This document shows, piece by piece, positions 16,183 to 24,798 of a stretch of DNA of 61,138 bases. The notes below the pieces were generated by a model, which did not search any database, was not told the DNA's origin, and saw nothing but the letters and a program-made list of their open reading frames with translations. This stretch comes from Polaromonas sp. (GTDB lineage Bacteria > Pseudomonadota > Gammaproteobacteria > Burkholderiales > Burkholderiaceae_C). Both the position numbers and the translations under genes were made by a program. Each line of letters opens with the position of its first letter. The stretch's first letter is position 1. Location of the stretch: assembly GCA_025363315.1 (NCBI GenBank), contig JANYED010000213.1, positions 1 to 61,138 on the forward strand, read 5' to 3'.

Positions 16183-17844
16183 ATGATTTTTGATATCGAC
16201 CTTCTCGAATCCGCTCAGCCTTCGTCCGCTCCCGAAAGTTTTCGGGCCTGTCTCAACGCCCACGGCTCCTACACTCCAAGCCACTTCGTTTTGCGGCTTA
16301 GCCCACGAAATCATGAGCTTATCAGCAGCATTGGGGACCGGACGGTCATCCGCGCTGGTGATGTAGACCCTGAACTCATCCAGGCGTTTTCGACATACCT
16401 GCACGAAACAGTTCACTGGTGGCAACACAAAGGATCGACCAGCGGCTTCATTCGCAGCATGCTTTATCCCGCTCAGTCCCATCTCAATTTTGTGAACCTG
16501 AAAGAGCTAAGTGATTTGATAGGACCGAAAAAATCAATACGCACATGGGCTGAAGCTGCGCTGATTGAGAACAGGGACAGACCTGTCGGCACTGAGCAAA
16601 TGGCCAACACTCTAGTCAACAATTTTCTAGACTCGGAGTTCTACTTGGCGCTGACCTACGATCCACGACTGGCAGAGGAGATTTACTACGACCGATACTT
16701 CGAGTCTGCCGGTCACTCATTTCACATTGCATATACGCACGTCATTCGGGTCATTCAAGACACGGTTGATCGCGAGCACAAAGGACTTCTGGATATTGAT
16801 GATTGGGAGGACAGGTTTCAAAAATTGAGCACGAACCGGACTCAAGGTTACTTTTATGGAACTCCTATCCAAATGGCACCGTTGGGTTTATTCGAATTGC
16901 TCGAAGGCCAAGCAAGATTTATCCAGCTTCAGTTTTTGAGCTCGCCCACAGGCGTTATAAGAATAAAAGAAGCGCACGACGCGGGTTTGCTTTTTGAGGA
17001 ATATGGCTACGCGTTTCGAGTATTTTTGCAGCTGACAGAGTCCGAAGAGCCTGAGTTTATTGAGGATCCATTGGTTGCCCTATTCCTGTTGATTTGCGAT
17101 CTCTCGATCAACCCGACAGAGGGATTCCCATCCAAAATTAAAAACTTCGAGAGCTTTTACCTTGACGCCGATCCGGGGATTCGCTTCGCGAACTTATGCC
17201 AGGCGGTGCCCAGAAAACATCCTGAGTTCAGGACTCTTATTAAGAACTACTCCAAAGAGGAATATCTGCACGTGGCAGATTCTTTATCAGGCGATTGTGG
17301 GTATGAGAACCCCATTGAGGCCCTCAAGCAAGTCATGACTTGGGAGAATGATCACGAAAACGTCGCGGAGGTCATGAAAGAACATGAGACCTTCGATTTT
17401 CAGCCTGGAAATTTACCCATCAGAGTCTTGCTCTCGCAATTTATATCGTTCACGCGCGACAAAATCGAACGACCAGAATTTTTTTGCTGGGCCGGCGTTT
17501 GGATGACCGGAGAGCGGGCCCAAAAAGCGGAAGCTGATTTGTGGCTCAAGCACCTATCTTTGTTCTCCGATAGAGCCGATGACGGTGGAGTCTTTCCAAG
17601 AATTATTCCAGGGCGGTCTCCAACCTCCGTGCAAAAAACTTTTGACCAATTTTTTTGGACAAACATGCTTTATGACCTCGTGAAGCAGTGGGTGATAGTG
17701 CCCGGTCTATTCAAAATGAAGTTTCGCTGGCTAACCACCTCAATTCCCGCTGAAACGATGGAGGCATCTTCAAAGGATGGGCTGGAAAAAAGGTTCGGCG
17801 TGAAATTCGACGACTTCGAATACGTCCCATCGCAACTGCCGTGA
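16183..17844 (+). CDS. Unknown protein with HExxH zinc-protease-like motif
   Basis: A 553-aa protein without a recognised family. Residues 74-78 are HETVH inside a helix (AFSTYLHETVHWWQHKGSTSG), the zinc-binding motif of metallopeptidases. LLEGQARFIQLQF at about 238-250 offers a glutamate in the right setting for a third ligand (gluzincin type). The rest is largely helical with many aromatic residues, and no signal peptide is present, so it should be cytoplasmic. It is less GC-rich than its neighbours, which suggests separate acquisition. A role as a defence effector protease is possible but unproven. Confidence 0.75.
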   Translation: MIFDIDLLESAQPSSAPESFRACLNAHGSYTPSHFVLRLSPRNHELISSIGDRTVIRAGDVDPELIQAFSTYLHETVHWWQHKGSTSGFIRSMLYPAQSHLNFVNLKELSDLIGPKKSIRTWAEAALIENRDRPVGTEQMANTLVNNFLDSEFYLALTYDPRLAEEIYYDRYFESAGHSFHIAYTHVIRVIQDTVDREHKGLLDIDDWEDRFQKLSTNRTQGYFYGTPIQMAPLGLFELLEGQARFIQLQFLSSPTGVIRIKEAHDAGLLFEEYGYAFRVFLQLTESEEPEFIEDPLVALFLLICDLSINPTEGFPSKIKNFESFYLDADPGIRFANLCQAVPRKHPEFRTLIKNYSKEEYLHVADSLSGDCGYENPIEALKQVMTWENDHENVAEVMKEHETFDFQPGNLPIRVLLSQFISFTRDKIERPEFFCWAGVWMTGERAQKAEADLWLKHLSLFSDRADDGGVFPRIIPGRSPTSVQKTFDQFFWTNMLYDLVKQWVIVPGLFKMKFRWLTTSIPAETMEASSKDGLEKRFGVKFDDFEYVPSQLP

Positions 17845-17906
17845 TGTTGAATCCGCGGTAAATCTGCGGCGCCTGGACGTGGACCTCGACCTCGACTTTG
17901 AAAATC

Positions 17907-18500
17907 TCAGTCCTGTTTGGGGAAGAAGTCTCGGATGTCCGCGAACATCGCATAACCCTTGACTGCTGAAACCATCCCCAGCGCTTTCGTAAGTTCAGTG
18001 AACTCCACGATTGGAGCGTCGGTGACTGGCATATTGACCGTGTCGCAAGCGAAGTTCGTCTCGTAGTAGGAGGCGTGGTTCCGGCACACCAGAGGCCGAT
18101 CCTCGTAGACGGTGCACATGCTGTCGAGAAGAAACGGACAATCGACTCCGTCGAATGTTTCGATCGCATGCGGTTTGGGGCGGGTTATCGCTGCCATTTT
18201 TCGGCCTGTGGCGTTGGCGATTTGCTCCGCTTCCAGCGTCGAGATCACGACGTTCATCCGGCAGCAATTCGCGCAGCCTTTTTTGCACGCGATGAATGGA
18301 TCCCGATTTTTGGCGAGCTCGTCGCTCATGGCATAAATGCGCCGCAATTTGCATTTCGCGGAAGCGTTCACGCGGGCCAAGGTTTCAGGAAGGGCATCCT
18401 CACGGACGAGGGCATCTGCGGTGAGCGATGCCTTGAATCCATCCATGCGATCGTGCGCCTTGGCGACCTGCTGGCTGTAATCGGATGGCAAGTCACTCAT
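17907..18500 (-). CDS. YkgJ-family cysteine-cluster protein
   Basis: A 197-aa protein with the zinc/iron-chelating cysteine pattern of the YkgJ (CxxCxxxCC) family: CKKGCANCCRMNVVIS at about residues 73-88, then CPFLLDSMCTVYEDRPLVCRNH at about 121-142. The family is widespread and its function is unknown; Fe-S or zinc binding is inferred from the cysteines. It converges on the HExxH gene and lies in the same direction as the Shedu gene, 80 bp after its stop. Confidence 0.85.
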   Translation of the reverse strand: MSDLPSDYSQQVAKAHDRMDGFKASLTADALVREDALPETLARVNASAKCKLRRIYAMSDELAKNRDPFIACKKGCANCCRMNVVISTLEAEQIANATGRKMAAITRPKPHAIETFDGVDCPFLLDSMCTVYEDRPLVCRNHASYYETNFACDTVNMPVTDAPIVEFTELTKALGMVSAVKGYAMFADIRDFFPKQD

Positions 18501-18581
18501 CGGAAAATCCTACCGGCAGGCTTGCGGCCGGCGCAGCAGCGAGGGGCAAAAATTTTCACCATGGGATGGCCAGGTCTGAAC

Positions 18582-19541
18582 TCAATCCTTGTCCATGTCG
18601 ATGATGCGTTCCGCGCGTGTCAGGACATGGTCATACGTCAGGACAGTCAAGTTGTGGAAGCTGGCGTTCAATATGCGATACGCCTCCGCCTGCTCAGGCG
18701 TCCAATCGTTTGACCTTCCGAACAGAAGAACGCAGCGGGGCTTGACGGTTTTCACTCCACCAACGTTGTCTAAAAATTTCACGCTGTTCGCTTCGAGCTC
18801 GATTTCGTGGATGTAGCGCGAGGCTTGAGTGATCGCTTTGATGAGGTCTGTGGAGGGGACAGAGTTTCCGTGATCGAGGGCCGCGGCCCAAAACTGCATG
18901 CCGCCCCCTGGCCGCTTGATTTCCACTACGTCGAGGAAGCCGTCATAGGCCTCCATGAGGAAGTCGGAGATGTTCTTCGTGTCGATGCGCCTCTCGTCGA
19001 GGATGCGGACGAACTCGCTGCCCAGCACCCAGCTGTTCTCCTGGAACCACTGCTGCCAGCGCTGCTCGACCAGGTCCTCTTCGAGCATGGATCGATATTC
19101 CCGCACTGCCCGCAGCCGCTTTGCCTGGCGAAGACCATCGGCGAGTTCGTCAGGAATGATGTCGTTGTCCAAAATGAAACGCACGAGCTCAGCCTTCTGG
19201 GGAACGGAGAACAGAGCTTTGATCTGGCTGGCGTTGTCCGCCTCGAATGGACTGTCCAATGGGATGAACGCCTTCACGCCTTGCCGAAACGGCTCATAGC
19301 TCTCTTGCAAAAAAGCGATGAGCTCCTTGAACTCGTCATGGTCCAGCGTCAGCTCGCTTTTAGGATCCAGCGTCTCCGCCTCCTCTTTCTGGTCAAACCA
19401 TGCTGATGTTTTGTAGCGGCCGATCTTGAGGCATACATCCTCCCTAGGCGTGTTATGCGGAATCTTCCAGAAAAACGCCCGCGTGACGACCGTGGGCTTT
19501 GTCCTCAGGACCCTCTTCAACTGGCCTTCGATTTTTTGCAT
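18582..19541 (-). CDS. Shedu (SduA, DUF4263) anti-phage nuclease
   Basis: Single-gene Shedu defence protein, 319 aa. The C-terminal domain has the PD-(D/E)xK-type active site D204-x2-E207-x-K209 in GFLDVVEIKRPGG, followed by DLIKAITQASRYIHEIE and RCVLLFGRSNDWTPEQ, typical of DUF4263. The N-terminal 150 aa are a variable sensor part. The ATG at 19541 is chosen because a perfect GGAGG lies 5 bp before it; the frame is open further upstream but that stretch is not protein-like. Shedu proteins block phage by DNA cleavage. It is divergent from vsr, sharing a 121-bp promoter region. Confidence 0.88.
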   Translation of the reverse strand: MQKIEGQLKRVLRTKPTVVTRAFFWKIPHNTPREDVCLKIGRYKTSAWFDQKEEAETLDPKSELTLDHDEFKELIAFLQESYEPFRQGVKAFIPLDSPFEADNASQIKALFSVPQKAELVRFILDNDIIPDELADGLRQAKRLRAVREYRSMLEEDLVEQRWQQWFQENSWVLGSEFVRILDERRIDTKNISDFLMEAYDGFLDVVEIKRPGGGMQFWAAALDHGNSVPSTDLIKAITQASRYIHEIELEANSVKFLDNVGGVKTVKPRCVLLFGRSNDWTPEQAEAYRILNASFHNLTVLTYDHVLTRAERIIDMDKD

Positions 19542-19662
19542 GGCGCCTCCTATTTTTTTGAAGTTGTCAGGGCATTCTCCACGTGTTGCGATGAAATGAA
19601 CACCTCGCCTCTGACCAGCCCGGCATTCGCGCCGTCGCGGGCGACACGCATTAGCATCGAGC

Positions 19663-20097
19663 ATGGCCGATTCACTGACTCCCGAGCAACGCGTGAAGAC
19701 CATGCGGGCGGTGAAGTCGAGCGGCACGCGCCCCGAGCTCCTCGCGCGGCGCCTTTGCCGCGAACTCGGCATGCCAGGCTACCGACTCAACCGGTCCGAC
19801 ATCCCGGGCAAACCTGACATCGCGTTCATCGGCCGCAAGCTGGCCATTTTTGTCCATGGGTGCTTCTGGCATCGACATGACTGCAAGGCCGGGATCAAGA
19901 TCCCTGCGACCAACGCCGAATACTGGATACGCAAGTTCGACCGCAATGTGAGCCGCGACAAGATCGCGCTTCGCAGCCTCAAGCTTTTCGGTTGGTCTGT
20001 GCTGACGCTTTGGGAGTGCGAGCTCTCAAACGAGGCGAAAATCCGCAGAAGGATGCAGAATTTTTTCGCCAAGCACGCGAACCCATCAACCCGCTAA
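19663..20097 (+). CDS. vsr: Very short patch repair endonuclease
   Basis: Nicks next to T:G mismatches left when 5-methylcytosine deaminates, so protects sites of a cognate cytosine methyltransferase. The 144-aa protein has RVKTMRAVKSSGTRPELLAR, the catalytic Asp52 in IPGKPDIAF and the zinc/active-site segment FVHGCFWHRHDC (63-74). It is placed just before a C5-methyltransferase and GIY-YIG nuclease, the usual place for a restriction-linked Vsr. In E. coli excess Vsr interferes with MutS/MutL repair and is mutagenic, which matters here because the element also alters mutS. Confidence 0.95.
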   Translation: MADSLTPEQRVKTMRAVKSSGTRPELLARRLCRELGMPGYRLNRSDIPGKPDIAFIGRKLAIFVHGCFWHRHDCKAGIKIPATNAEYWIRKFDRNVSRDKIALRSLKLFGWSVLTLWECELSNEAKIRRRMQNFFAKHANPSTR

Positions 20098-20170
20098 AAT
20101 ACTGTATTAATATAGCTATTGGATAAAACGTAGCGCGTTAGCCGCACCATGGGCGTCCTAGGGGCGGTTT

Positions 20171-20190
20171 GGATACACAAATGTGTATCC
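20171..20190. promoter_or_regulatory. Perfect palindromic operator before the RHH gene
   Basis: GGATACACA-AA-TGTGTATCC, a perfect 9+2+9 palindrome ending 12 bp before the GTG of the ribbon-helix-helix gene. Size, symmetry and place fit an autoregulatory operator bound by the RHH protein, controlling the methyltransferase and nuclease genes behind it. Confidence 0.7.
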
Positions 20191-20202
20191 AGCTGGTAAT
20201 CT

Positions 20203-20421
20203 GTGTTCACGAGCACAAAAGACGCTGGCTTGCGGATTCGCGTCGAACGCGAATTGCGCGAGGCGTTCGTCTTGGCGTGCTTCGCGGATCACCGCAAAGC
20301 GTCCGACGTGCTGCGCGAGTTCATGTCGGCATACGCCAAGAAGAATCCTGGCGGCAAGCAGACGAACTTGTTTGTCAGCGGAGATGCGATCACTACCGGG
20401 GCAGCCCGCAAGAAGGAATGA
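20203..20421 (+). CDS. Ribbon-helix-helix regulator (controller-like)
   Basis: A 72-aa protein: GLRIRVERELREAFVLACFA is a beta-strand plus helix, and HRKASDVLREFMSAYAKK is the second helix, together an Arc/MetJ-type DNA-binding dimer unit. The tail contains QTNLF, which fits the Q-x-x-L-F beta-clamp-binding pattern (tentative). The GTG start follows the palindrome at 20171; the stop overlaps the methyltransferase start (ATGA). It probably acts as the controller of the restriction-modification operon, in place of the usual HTH C protein. Confidence 0.75.
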   Translation: MFTSTKDAGLRIRVERELREAFVLACFADHRKASDVLREFMSAYAKKNPGGKQTNLFVSGDAITTGAARKKE

Positions 20422-21566
20422 CTATGCGGACTTTTTACGAATTTTTCGCTGGCGGAGGCATGGCCCGCGCGGGCCTCGGCAAGGGCTGGAATTGCCTCTT
20501 CGCCAACGATTTCGACGCCAAGAAGGGCCTGAGCTACGCCGAAAACTGGGGCGGCGATCATCTGCACGTGAGCGACGTGGCTCAAATCAAAAGCTCGATG
20601 CTTCCCAAAGAGGCTGACTTGGTATGGGCCTCTTTCCCGTGCCAAGACCTTTCGCTCGCGGGAGCTGGAGCGGGCCTTAAAGGCAGCCGATCAGGCACCT
20701 TTTGGCCGTTCTGGCAGCTTGTGAAGAAGCTGGGCAAAGAGGGGCGCGCGCCTAGAATGATCTTGCTGGAAAACGTGTGCGGAGCGTTGACCTCCCACGA
20801 AGGCAAGGATTTCTCGGCCATCGCCGGCGCCCTCGCTCGGGAAGGCTTCCGGGTTGGCGCGGTCGTCGTTGACGCCGTGAGCTTCGTCCCCCAATCGCGT
20901 CCTCGGCTCTTCTTCGTGGGCGTGCATGCCGACGCCCCGATCCCCCATGAGCTCGTGTCCAGCACCCCCATGGGCCAGTGGCACACGCCTGGCTTGATCG
21001 ACGCCTTCAACAGGCTCCCGAAGATTTCCAAGGACGCTTGGCTGTGGTGGAGGATGCCGGCTCCGGCGCCTCGCACCACCGTATTCGCCGATTTGATCGA
21101 GGAAGAACCCACCGGCGTTCGCTGGCATACAGCGGCCGAAACCGACAAGCTCCTCGCGATGATGGCTCCTTTGCACCTCGAAAAGGTCGAGAAAGCTAAG
21201 AAAGCGGGACGCCGCATGGTGGGCGCGATCTACCGCCGCACCCGTCCTGACGGCATGGGAGGCCGAGGCGTCCGTGCGGAAGTCCGCTTCGACGACATCG
21301 CAGGCTGCCTGCGCACCCCATCGGGAGGCTCTTCGCGCCAGATTATCATGCTGGTCGAAGGCAACAAGATCCGCACTCGTTTGCTCTCCCCCAGGGAGGC
21401 GGCGCGGTTGATGGGCTTGCCGGAAACCTACAAGCTGCCGACAAACTACAACGATGCCTACCACCTGGCTGGCGACGGACTAGCGGTTCCGGCCGTGCGA
21501 TACATCGCCGCCAATATTTTGGAGCCCTTGCTCGCTGGAGGCCGCGCGATGAAAATGGCGGCATGA
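20418..21566 (+). CDS. C5-cytosine DNA methyltransferase of a type II RM system
   Basis: A 382-aa Dcm-type enzyme with intact motifs: SAM motif I FYEFFAGGGMARAGLG at the very N-terminus, the catalytic SFPCQDLSLAG with Cys75, the ENV motif at 118-120 (LLENVCG), QSRPRLFFVGV (motif VIII), a target-recognition region, and LLSPREAARLMGLPE (IX). The usual GN-x-V/I near the end is replaced by AGDGLAVPAVRYIA. ATG 20418 overlaps the RHH stop; ATG 20424 is an alternative. It overlaps the GIY-YIG gene by 4 bp, so methylase and nuclease are translated together. Confidence 0.92.
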   Translation: MTMRTFYEFFAGGGMARAGLGKGWNCLFANDFDAKKGLSYAENWGGDHLHVSDVAQIKSSMLPKEADLVWASFPCQDLSLAGAGAGLKGSRSGTFWPFWQLVKKLGKEGRAPRMILLENVCGALTSHEGKDFSAIAGALAREGFRVGAVVVDAVSFVPQSRPRLFFVGVHADAPIPHELVSSTPMGQWHTPGLIDAFNRLPKISKDAWLWWRMPAPAPRTTVFADLIEEEPTGVRWHTAAETDKLLAMMAPLHLEKVEKAKKAGRRMVGAIYRRTRPDGMGGRGVRAEVRFDDIAGCLRTPSGGSSRQIIMLVEGNKIRTRLLSPREAARLMGLPETYKLPTNYNDAYHLAGDGLAVPAVRYIAANILEPLLAGGRAMKMAA

Positions 21567-22258
21567 CACAGCCGCCTTTCGAAACGCGCGAACTCCGCGC
21601 CAAGCTCCTGGAATACCTCAATCAGAAGGTCCAAGACCCAATCACCGGCACCCAGCGCCCCCTAGGCTCCTACAAGTTCGGCGTCTACGCGTTCTTCGAT
21701 TACGACAAAGAACCGATCTACGTCGGCCAGACCGCCGAGGGCATCAAGGTGCGCATTGGCCGTCACCTCACCAATCAGCGCACCGATGCCGTCGCGATGA
21801 AGGTTCTGGACCCTTTCGAGGTCTATCAGGTGGAAGTGTGGCCGCTGCCGCAATACGATTCGCGCGCGACCGGCGACACCGAGGCTAGGGCTCATCTCAA
21901 CTGGCTTGAATACGAGATCTTCCAACATTTCTTGAAGGAATCTCATTTCAATGCGGTCCTCAACGAGAAAGATCCGTTCGAGTTTCCCGCGGGCTCCTTC
22001 GTCCGTCCCGAGGGCTACCGGGGCACCATCGTGAGCCAAGCCGTTTACGACCTTCGCAGCCATCCCGATACGCGCATCGCAAGGCGAGGCGAAACACTGT
22101 CATTGCTGGCGAAAGTCATCAGCGAGCGTCAGGTTCAAAAAGGCCTGCGCAAAACTTTGCTGACCCAAGCCAAGCGGCTTGCATGGCTCGCGGAGCGCCG
22201 CCTCGGCGAGTTCGCGGACCAGCCAGACGACGCCGTAGAACCAGAGAAATCAGTCTAG
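21563..22258 (+). CDS. GIY-YIG endonuclease, probable restriction enzyme
   Basis: A 231-aa protein with a GIY-YIG nuclease core: FGVYAFFD (39-46), PIYVGQTAEGIKVRIGRHL (51-69) with the catalytic Arg, and a downstream Glu in NWLEYEIFQHFL. Only a few restriction enzymes (Eco29kI and Cfr42I type, cutting CCGCGG) use this fold. The 4-bp overlap with a cytosine methyltransferase, an RHH regulator and vsr upstream indicates a complete type II system. The recognition site cannot be read from sequence; CCGCGG is only a guess from the relatives. Confidence 0.8.
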   Translation: MTQPPFETRELRAKLLEYLNQKVQDPITGTQRPLGSYKFGVYAFFDYDKEPIYVGQTAEGIKVRIGRHLTNQRTDAVAMKVLDPFEVYQVEVWPLPQYDSRATGDTEARAHLNWLEYEIFQHFLKESHFNAVLNEKDPFEFPAGSFVRPEGYRGTIVSQAVYDLRSHPDTRIARRGETLSLLAKVISERQVQKGLRKTLLTQAKRLAWLAERRLGEFADQPDDAVEPEKSV

Positions 22259-22260
22259 GC

Positions 22261-22986
22261 TCACTCCCAAGTCACGCGGCACGCCAAGTATTCACTGATG
22301 GCAATGTGGACAAAATTGCCTTGGGTCTGCCCGACGAGATACCGATATCGGCCGTCCTGAATGTCTTGCCAGTCGTCGTTGATCTTGTCGCCACTGGGAA
22401 GCATTCTTAGAAAAGCTCGCGAGCCGATTTCAGGCCAAAGAGTTGCGGGCCCAGGATCGGGGTTTTCAAAAAATTCAAGTTGGTCTGGCGTCATTAGCGG
22501 CATTGGCGTGATCTCGAAAACGTCAGGATCGCGCCACTCCTGAAGGCATAGCTCGTAGTCCAAATGCCCACGCGCCAATTTGACGACGACATTGCGCACT
22601 CGGTCCATGTCAGGCTTCCAAATTTTCGTGCCGTCCGGACTGAGAGATAAAGACGCCGCGATGCTTGCCACCAGCTTCGGCTGTTCGCGCAGGGTTTGTT
22701 TGACGCTGTCGCGTGTCACTTCGTCGGGATTCGTCGAACCACAAATGGCGCACTCCAAAAAACAGGCGAGATATTGCTCATCCAGCGAGAAGGAGTTGTT
22801 GCACTTTAGGCATGCAAGGACCACTCGAAGATCCGCAGGATAAGGCTCGTCGAGTAAAGTTTTTGAGGGACAGTGATCTTTCGTGTCAGGCTTGGCACCG
22901 CAAAAGACGCATCTGCCCCGCAGCCTCTCATCCGCGAATATTTTTCTTGGATCGTTCACGCCGAGCCCTTTCCATTTTTCGGACAT
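22261..22986 (-). CDS. HNH-like zinc-finger nuclease candidate
   Basis: A 241-aa protein with CVFCGAKPDTKDHCPSK (26-42) and ACLKCNNSFSLDEQYLACFLEC (58-79): two CxxC pairs around a D-H, the arrangement of an HNH nuclease with a structural zinc. The C-terminal 150 aa are unrecognised. It lies tail to tail with the GIY-YIG gene (2-bp gap), at the edge of the RM block. A restriction or defence nuclease is likely from context, but catalytic activity is inferred only. Confidence 0.7.
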   Translation of the reverse strand: MSEKWKGLGVNDPRKIFADERLRGRCVFCGAKPDTKDHCPSKTLLDEPYPADLRVVLACLKCNNSFSLDEQYLACFLECAICGSTNPDEVTRDSVKQTLREQPKLVASIAASLSLSPDGTKIWKPDMDRVRNVVVKLARGHLDYELCLQEWRDPDVFEITPMPLMTPDQLEFFENPDPGPATLWPEIGSRAFLRMLPSGDKINDDWQDIQDGRYRYLVGQTQGNFVHIAISEYLACRVTWE

Positions 22987-23010
22987 TGTGTTCCAACGCG
23001 TAATAAAAAA

Positions 23011-24078
23011 TCAACGGGCAGTTGCGAACTCTCTGGCGCCCTCATGTTCTGCGAGCCATTCCTTGTGCGGAGCTAAGGTCGTCATCTCCCTCTCCAATCC
23101 AAGCATGTAGTTCGCCATCAGGTCTGCGTCCTTCGCGGCTGAGAACACGGCCATCGGGTCGTTCTTGATGGCTTTGATCCAACTGCGCAAATACGCCGCG
23201 TGATTTTCAAGGTGCTTTTGGTCTTGGCTCATTGGCACGCCAGTTTCCGACGCGAGAATGGCGGAAGCGATCTCTGCTCGGAGCTCCTCCACTGCGTAAG
23301 CCTCGTCTCCCCAGCGCTGGCCCAAGGCTTCAGTGCGGTTGAGGCGGCTCGCGTGCAAGGTGCTATGGGCCGCCTCATGCATTGCCGTCGCGTAATAGTC
23401 GTAGATGGACGCAAACTTCTTTTGGTTCGGGATGCGTATCTCGTCGAGCTTGGGCGAGTAGAAAGCTTTGTTGCCGCCATGGACGATCAGCAGCCCAGTC
23501 TTTTCTTTGAGGGCCGTCAGCACCGCTTCGGCCTTTCGCACGGGATCGAACGCCAAATCGGTCGCTTGCTGCATGGGAGGGATGCCCTCGACCTGCTCCG
23601 CGTTGAAGACGAAATAGCGGCGCAGCGCGAGGCTCTTGCGACGCTCGCTGTTTGGCTTCTCGCTCCCGACATTGGCGTCCTCTCCCTGGGTCGAACCACG
23701 CTCGTCCTTCGCGCGGTCGAACTCGACCACCTTCACAATCATCGTCCCCTTCTCGCCGCCTTTGACTTGCCACCCTTTGTCTAGCGCCTGCTGGTAAGTC
23801 ATCCAACGGTTGTCGGAATAGGCGCCAGGACTGCCACCCCCGGAACGCGTCGCCAACGCCAGCAACACACGATTGATCCCTTTGTATCCGTTGGAGGTGG
23901 TGGCGTTCACGGGCTTCATCGAGTTGACGCTCCATGGCCGCTGCCACGGCGTCTCCCCCTTCTCCATGGCGTCAATCAGTGTCTGAGCGACGTGGGACTT
24001 CACGTCGAACCGCGGCTCGTGCCCCGGCTTGCCCCCGGCCTCGCCGCTCGTTGCGCTCTCTTGGTGTTTTGTCGTCAT
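23011..24078 (-). CDS. ardC: ArdC-like antirestriction protein
   Basis: A 355-aa ArdC homologue. The N-terminal domain binds single-stranded DNA (VAQTLIDAMEKGETPWQRPW ... GYKGINRVLLAL ... RWMTYQQALDKGWQVKGGEKGTMIV), and the C-terminal zincin-like domain has HEAAHSTLHASRLNR with an HExxH motif. RYFVFNAEQVEGIP is also typical. ArdC proteins are carried by conjugative plasmids and protect incoming DNA from restriction during transfer. It lies next to the transfer coupling-protein gene, consistent with expression on entry. Confidence 0.92.
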   Translation of the reverse strand: MTTKHQESATSGEAGGKPGHEPRFDVKSHVAQTLIDAMEKGETPWQRPWSVNSMKPVNATTSNGYKGINRVLLALATRSGGGSPGAYSDNRWMTYQQALDKGWQVKGGEKGTMIVKVVEFDRAKDERGSTQGEDANVGSEKPNSERRKSLALRRYFVFNAEQVEGIPPMQQATDLAFDPVRKAEAVLTALKEKTGLLIVHGGNKAFYSPKLDEIRIPNQKKFASIYDYYATAMHEAAHSTLHASRLNRTEALGQRWGDEAYAVEELRAEIASAILASETGVPMSQDQKHLENHAAYLRSWIKAIKNDPMAVFSAAKDADLMANYMLGLEREMTTLAPHKEWLAEHEGAREFATAR

Positions 24079-24129
24079 GGCGGCCTCCGCAGTGAATCGA
24101 TGTTCTGGTGTTCAGGTGTTCGCCTGGCT

Positions 24130-24711
24130 TTATGCGGCTTCGAAAATTCGCGGCCAGCGCCGCGACGGCCCGGCGCTGGATTTCGTAGCGCGGGGCGCCC
24201 TCCCCTTGAAGTCAGCCTCCAAGGCTGGCTTCAAAGCGACGAAGGCCGCAGGCTTGGTCGCATCCCCCTGCGCCTCCGAGTTCGGTGGCGCTGCCTTTTC
24301 CGGGTAGTCATCTGGCCCGGCGCCAGCGTGCTCCGGGCCGACCGCTTCTTCGAAAAGACGCGACCACTCCTCCGCAGGAGTTCGAGCGGCTTCCCAAGGC
24401 CGGCGCAGCGGCTCGCCGATACCAAAAAAATCTTGGGCTTCACGAAGCCGATGCCGCAGCCAAGCCAAACGGCTTGGCGGTTCGGCCGGCTGCAGGTCGG
24501 CCCAATATTGAAGTCGCTCGGAGAGCCAGCCATCGCTGTCGTCCTGGTCGTTGTCCAGTTCGCCGATGAGCTCGATCTCGTCGTCGTCCAGCTCATTGGG
24601 TTCAACCGGGCGCTCCAGCGGCAGCGGCGCGCCCCAACTCCCCTTTCCATTGCGACGGCGCTCCTCGTCCTGGCGCCGCTCCTTATCCGATCGTCCGTCG
24701 TCGTGATCCAT
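24130..24711 (-). CDS. Hypothetical acidic protein
   Basis: A 193-aa protein from ATG 24711, preceded by AGGAGACAGCC. It has a charged N-terminus (RRQDEERRRNGKG), an acidic patch (NELDDDEIELIGELDNDQDDSDGW), a Trp/Leu/Arg-rich middle (WADLQPAEPPSRLAWLRHRLREAQDFFGI) and an Ala/Pro/Lys-rich C-terminus. No family recognised. It sits between the coupling-protein gene and ardC on the same strand, so a transfer-linked role is possible. Confidence 0.6.
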   Translation of the reverse strand: MDHDDGRSDKERRQDEERRRNGKGSWGAPLPLERPVEPNELDDDEIELIGELDNDQDDSDGWLSERLQYWADLQPAEPPSRLAWLRHRLREAQDFFGIGEPLRRPWEAARTPAEEWSRLFEEAVGPEHAGAGPDDYPEKAAPPNSEAQGDATKPAAFVALKPALEADFKGRAPRATKSSAGPSRRWPRIFEAA

Positions 24712-24798
24712 GGCTGTCTCCTGTGAAGGGCCGCGCCGCGCTCGGCCTCCTTTCAAAAGCTCGCGAGTGTCAACCTCCCGCCGTGGAAAGACAGCCGA

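Noticed and set aside
19542-19772. N-terminal extension of the Shedu protein
   Set aside because: The extension is antisense to the start of vsr and basic/low in domain character, while ATG 19541 has a perfect GGAGG.
20106-20124. Possible second LexA box (tactgtattaatatagcta)
   Set aside because: Only the left half CTGT fits; the right half reads AGCT instead of ACAG, and no damage-related gene follows directly.
20169-20417. Longer N-terminus for the Dcm-type methyltransferase
   Set aside because: The stretch overlaps the palindrome and the RHH gene; C5-methyltransferase motif I begins right after ATG 20418, as is normal for the family.
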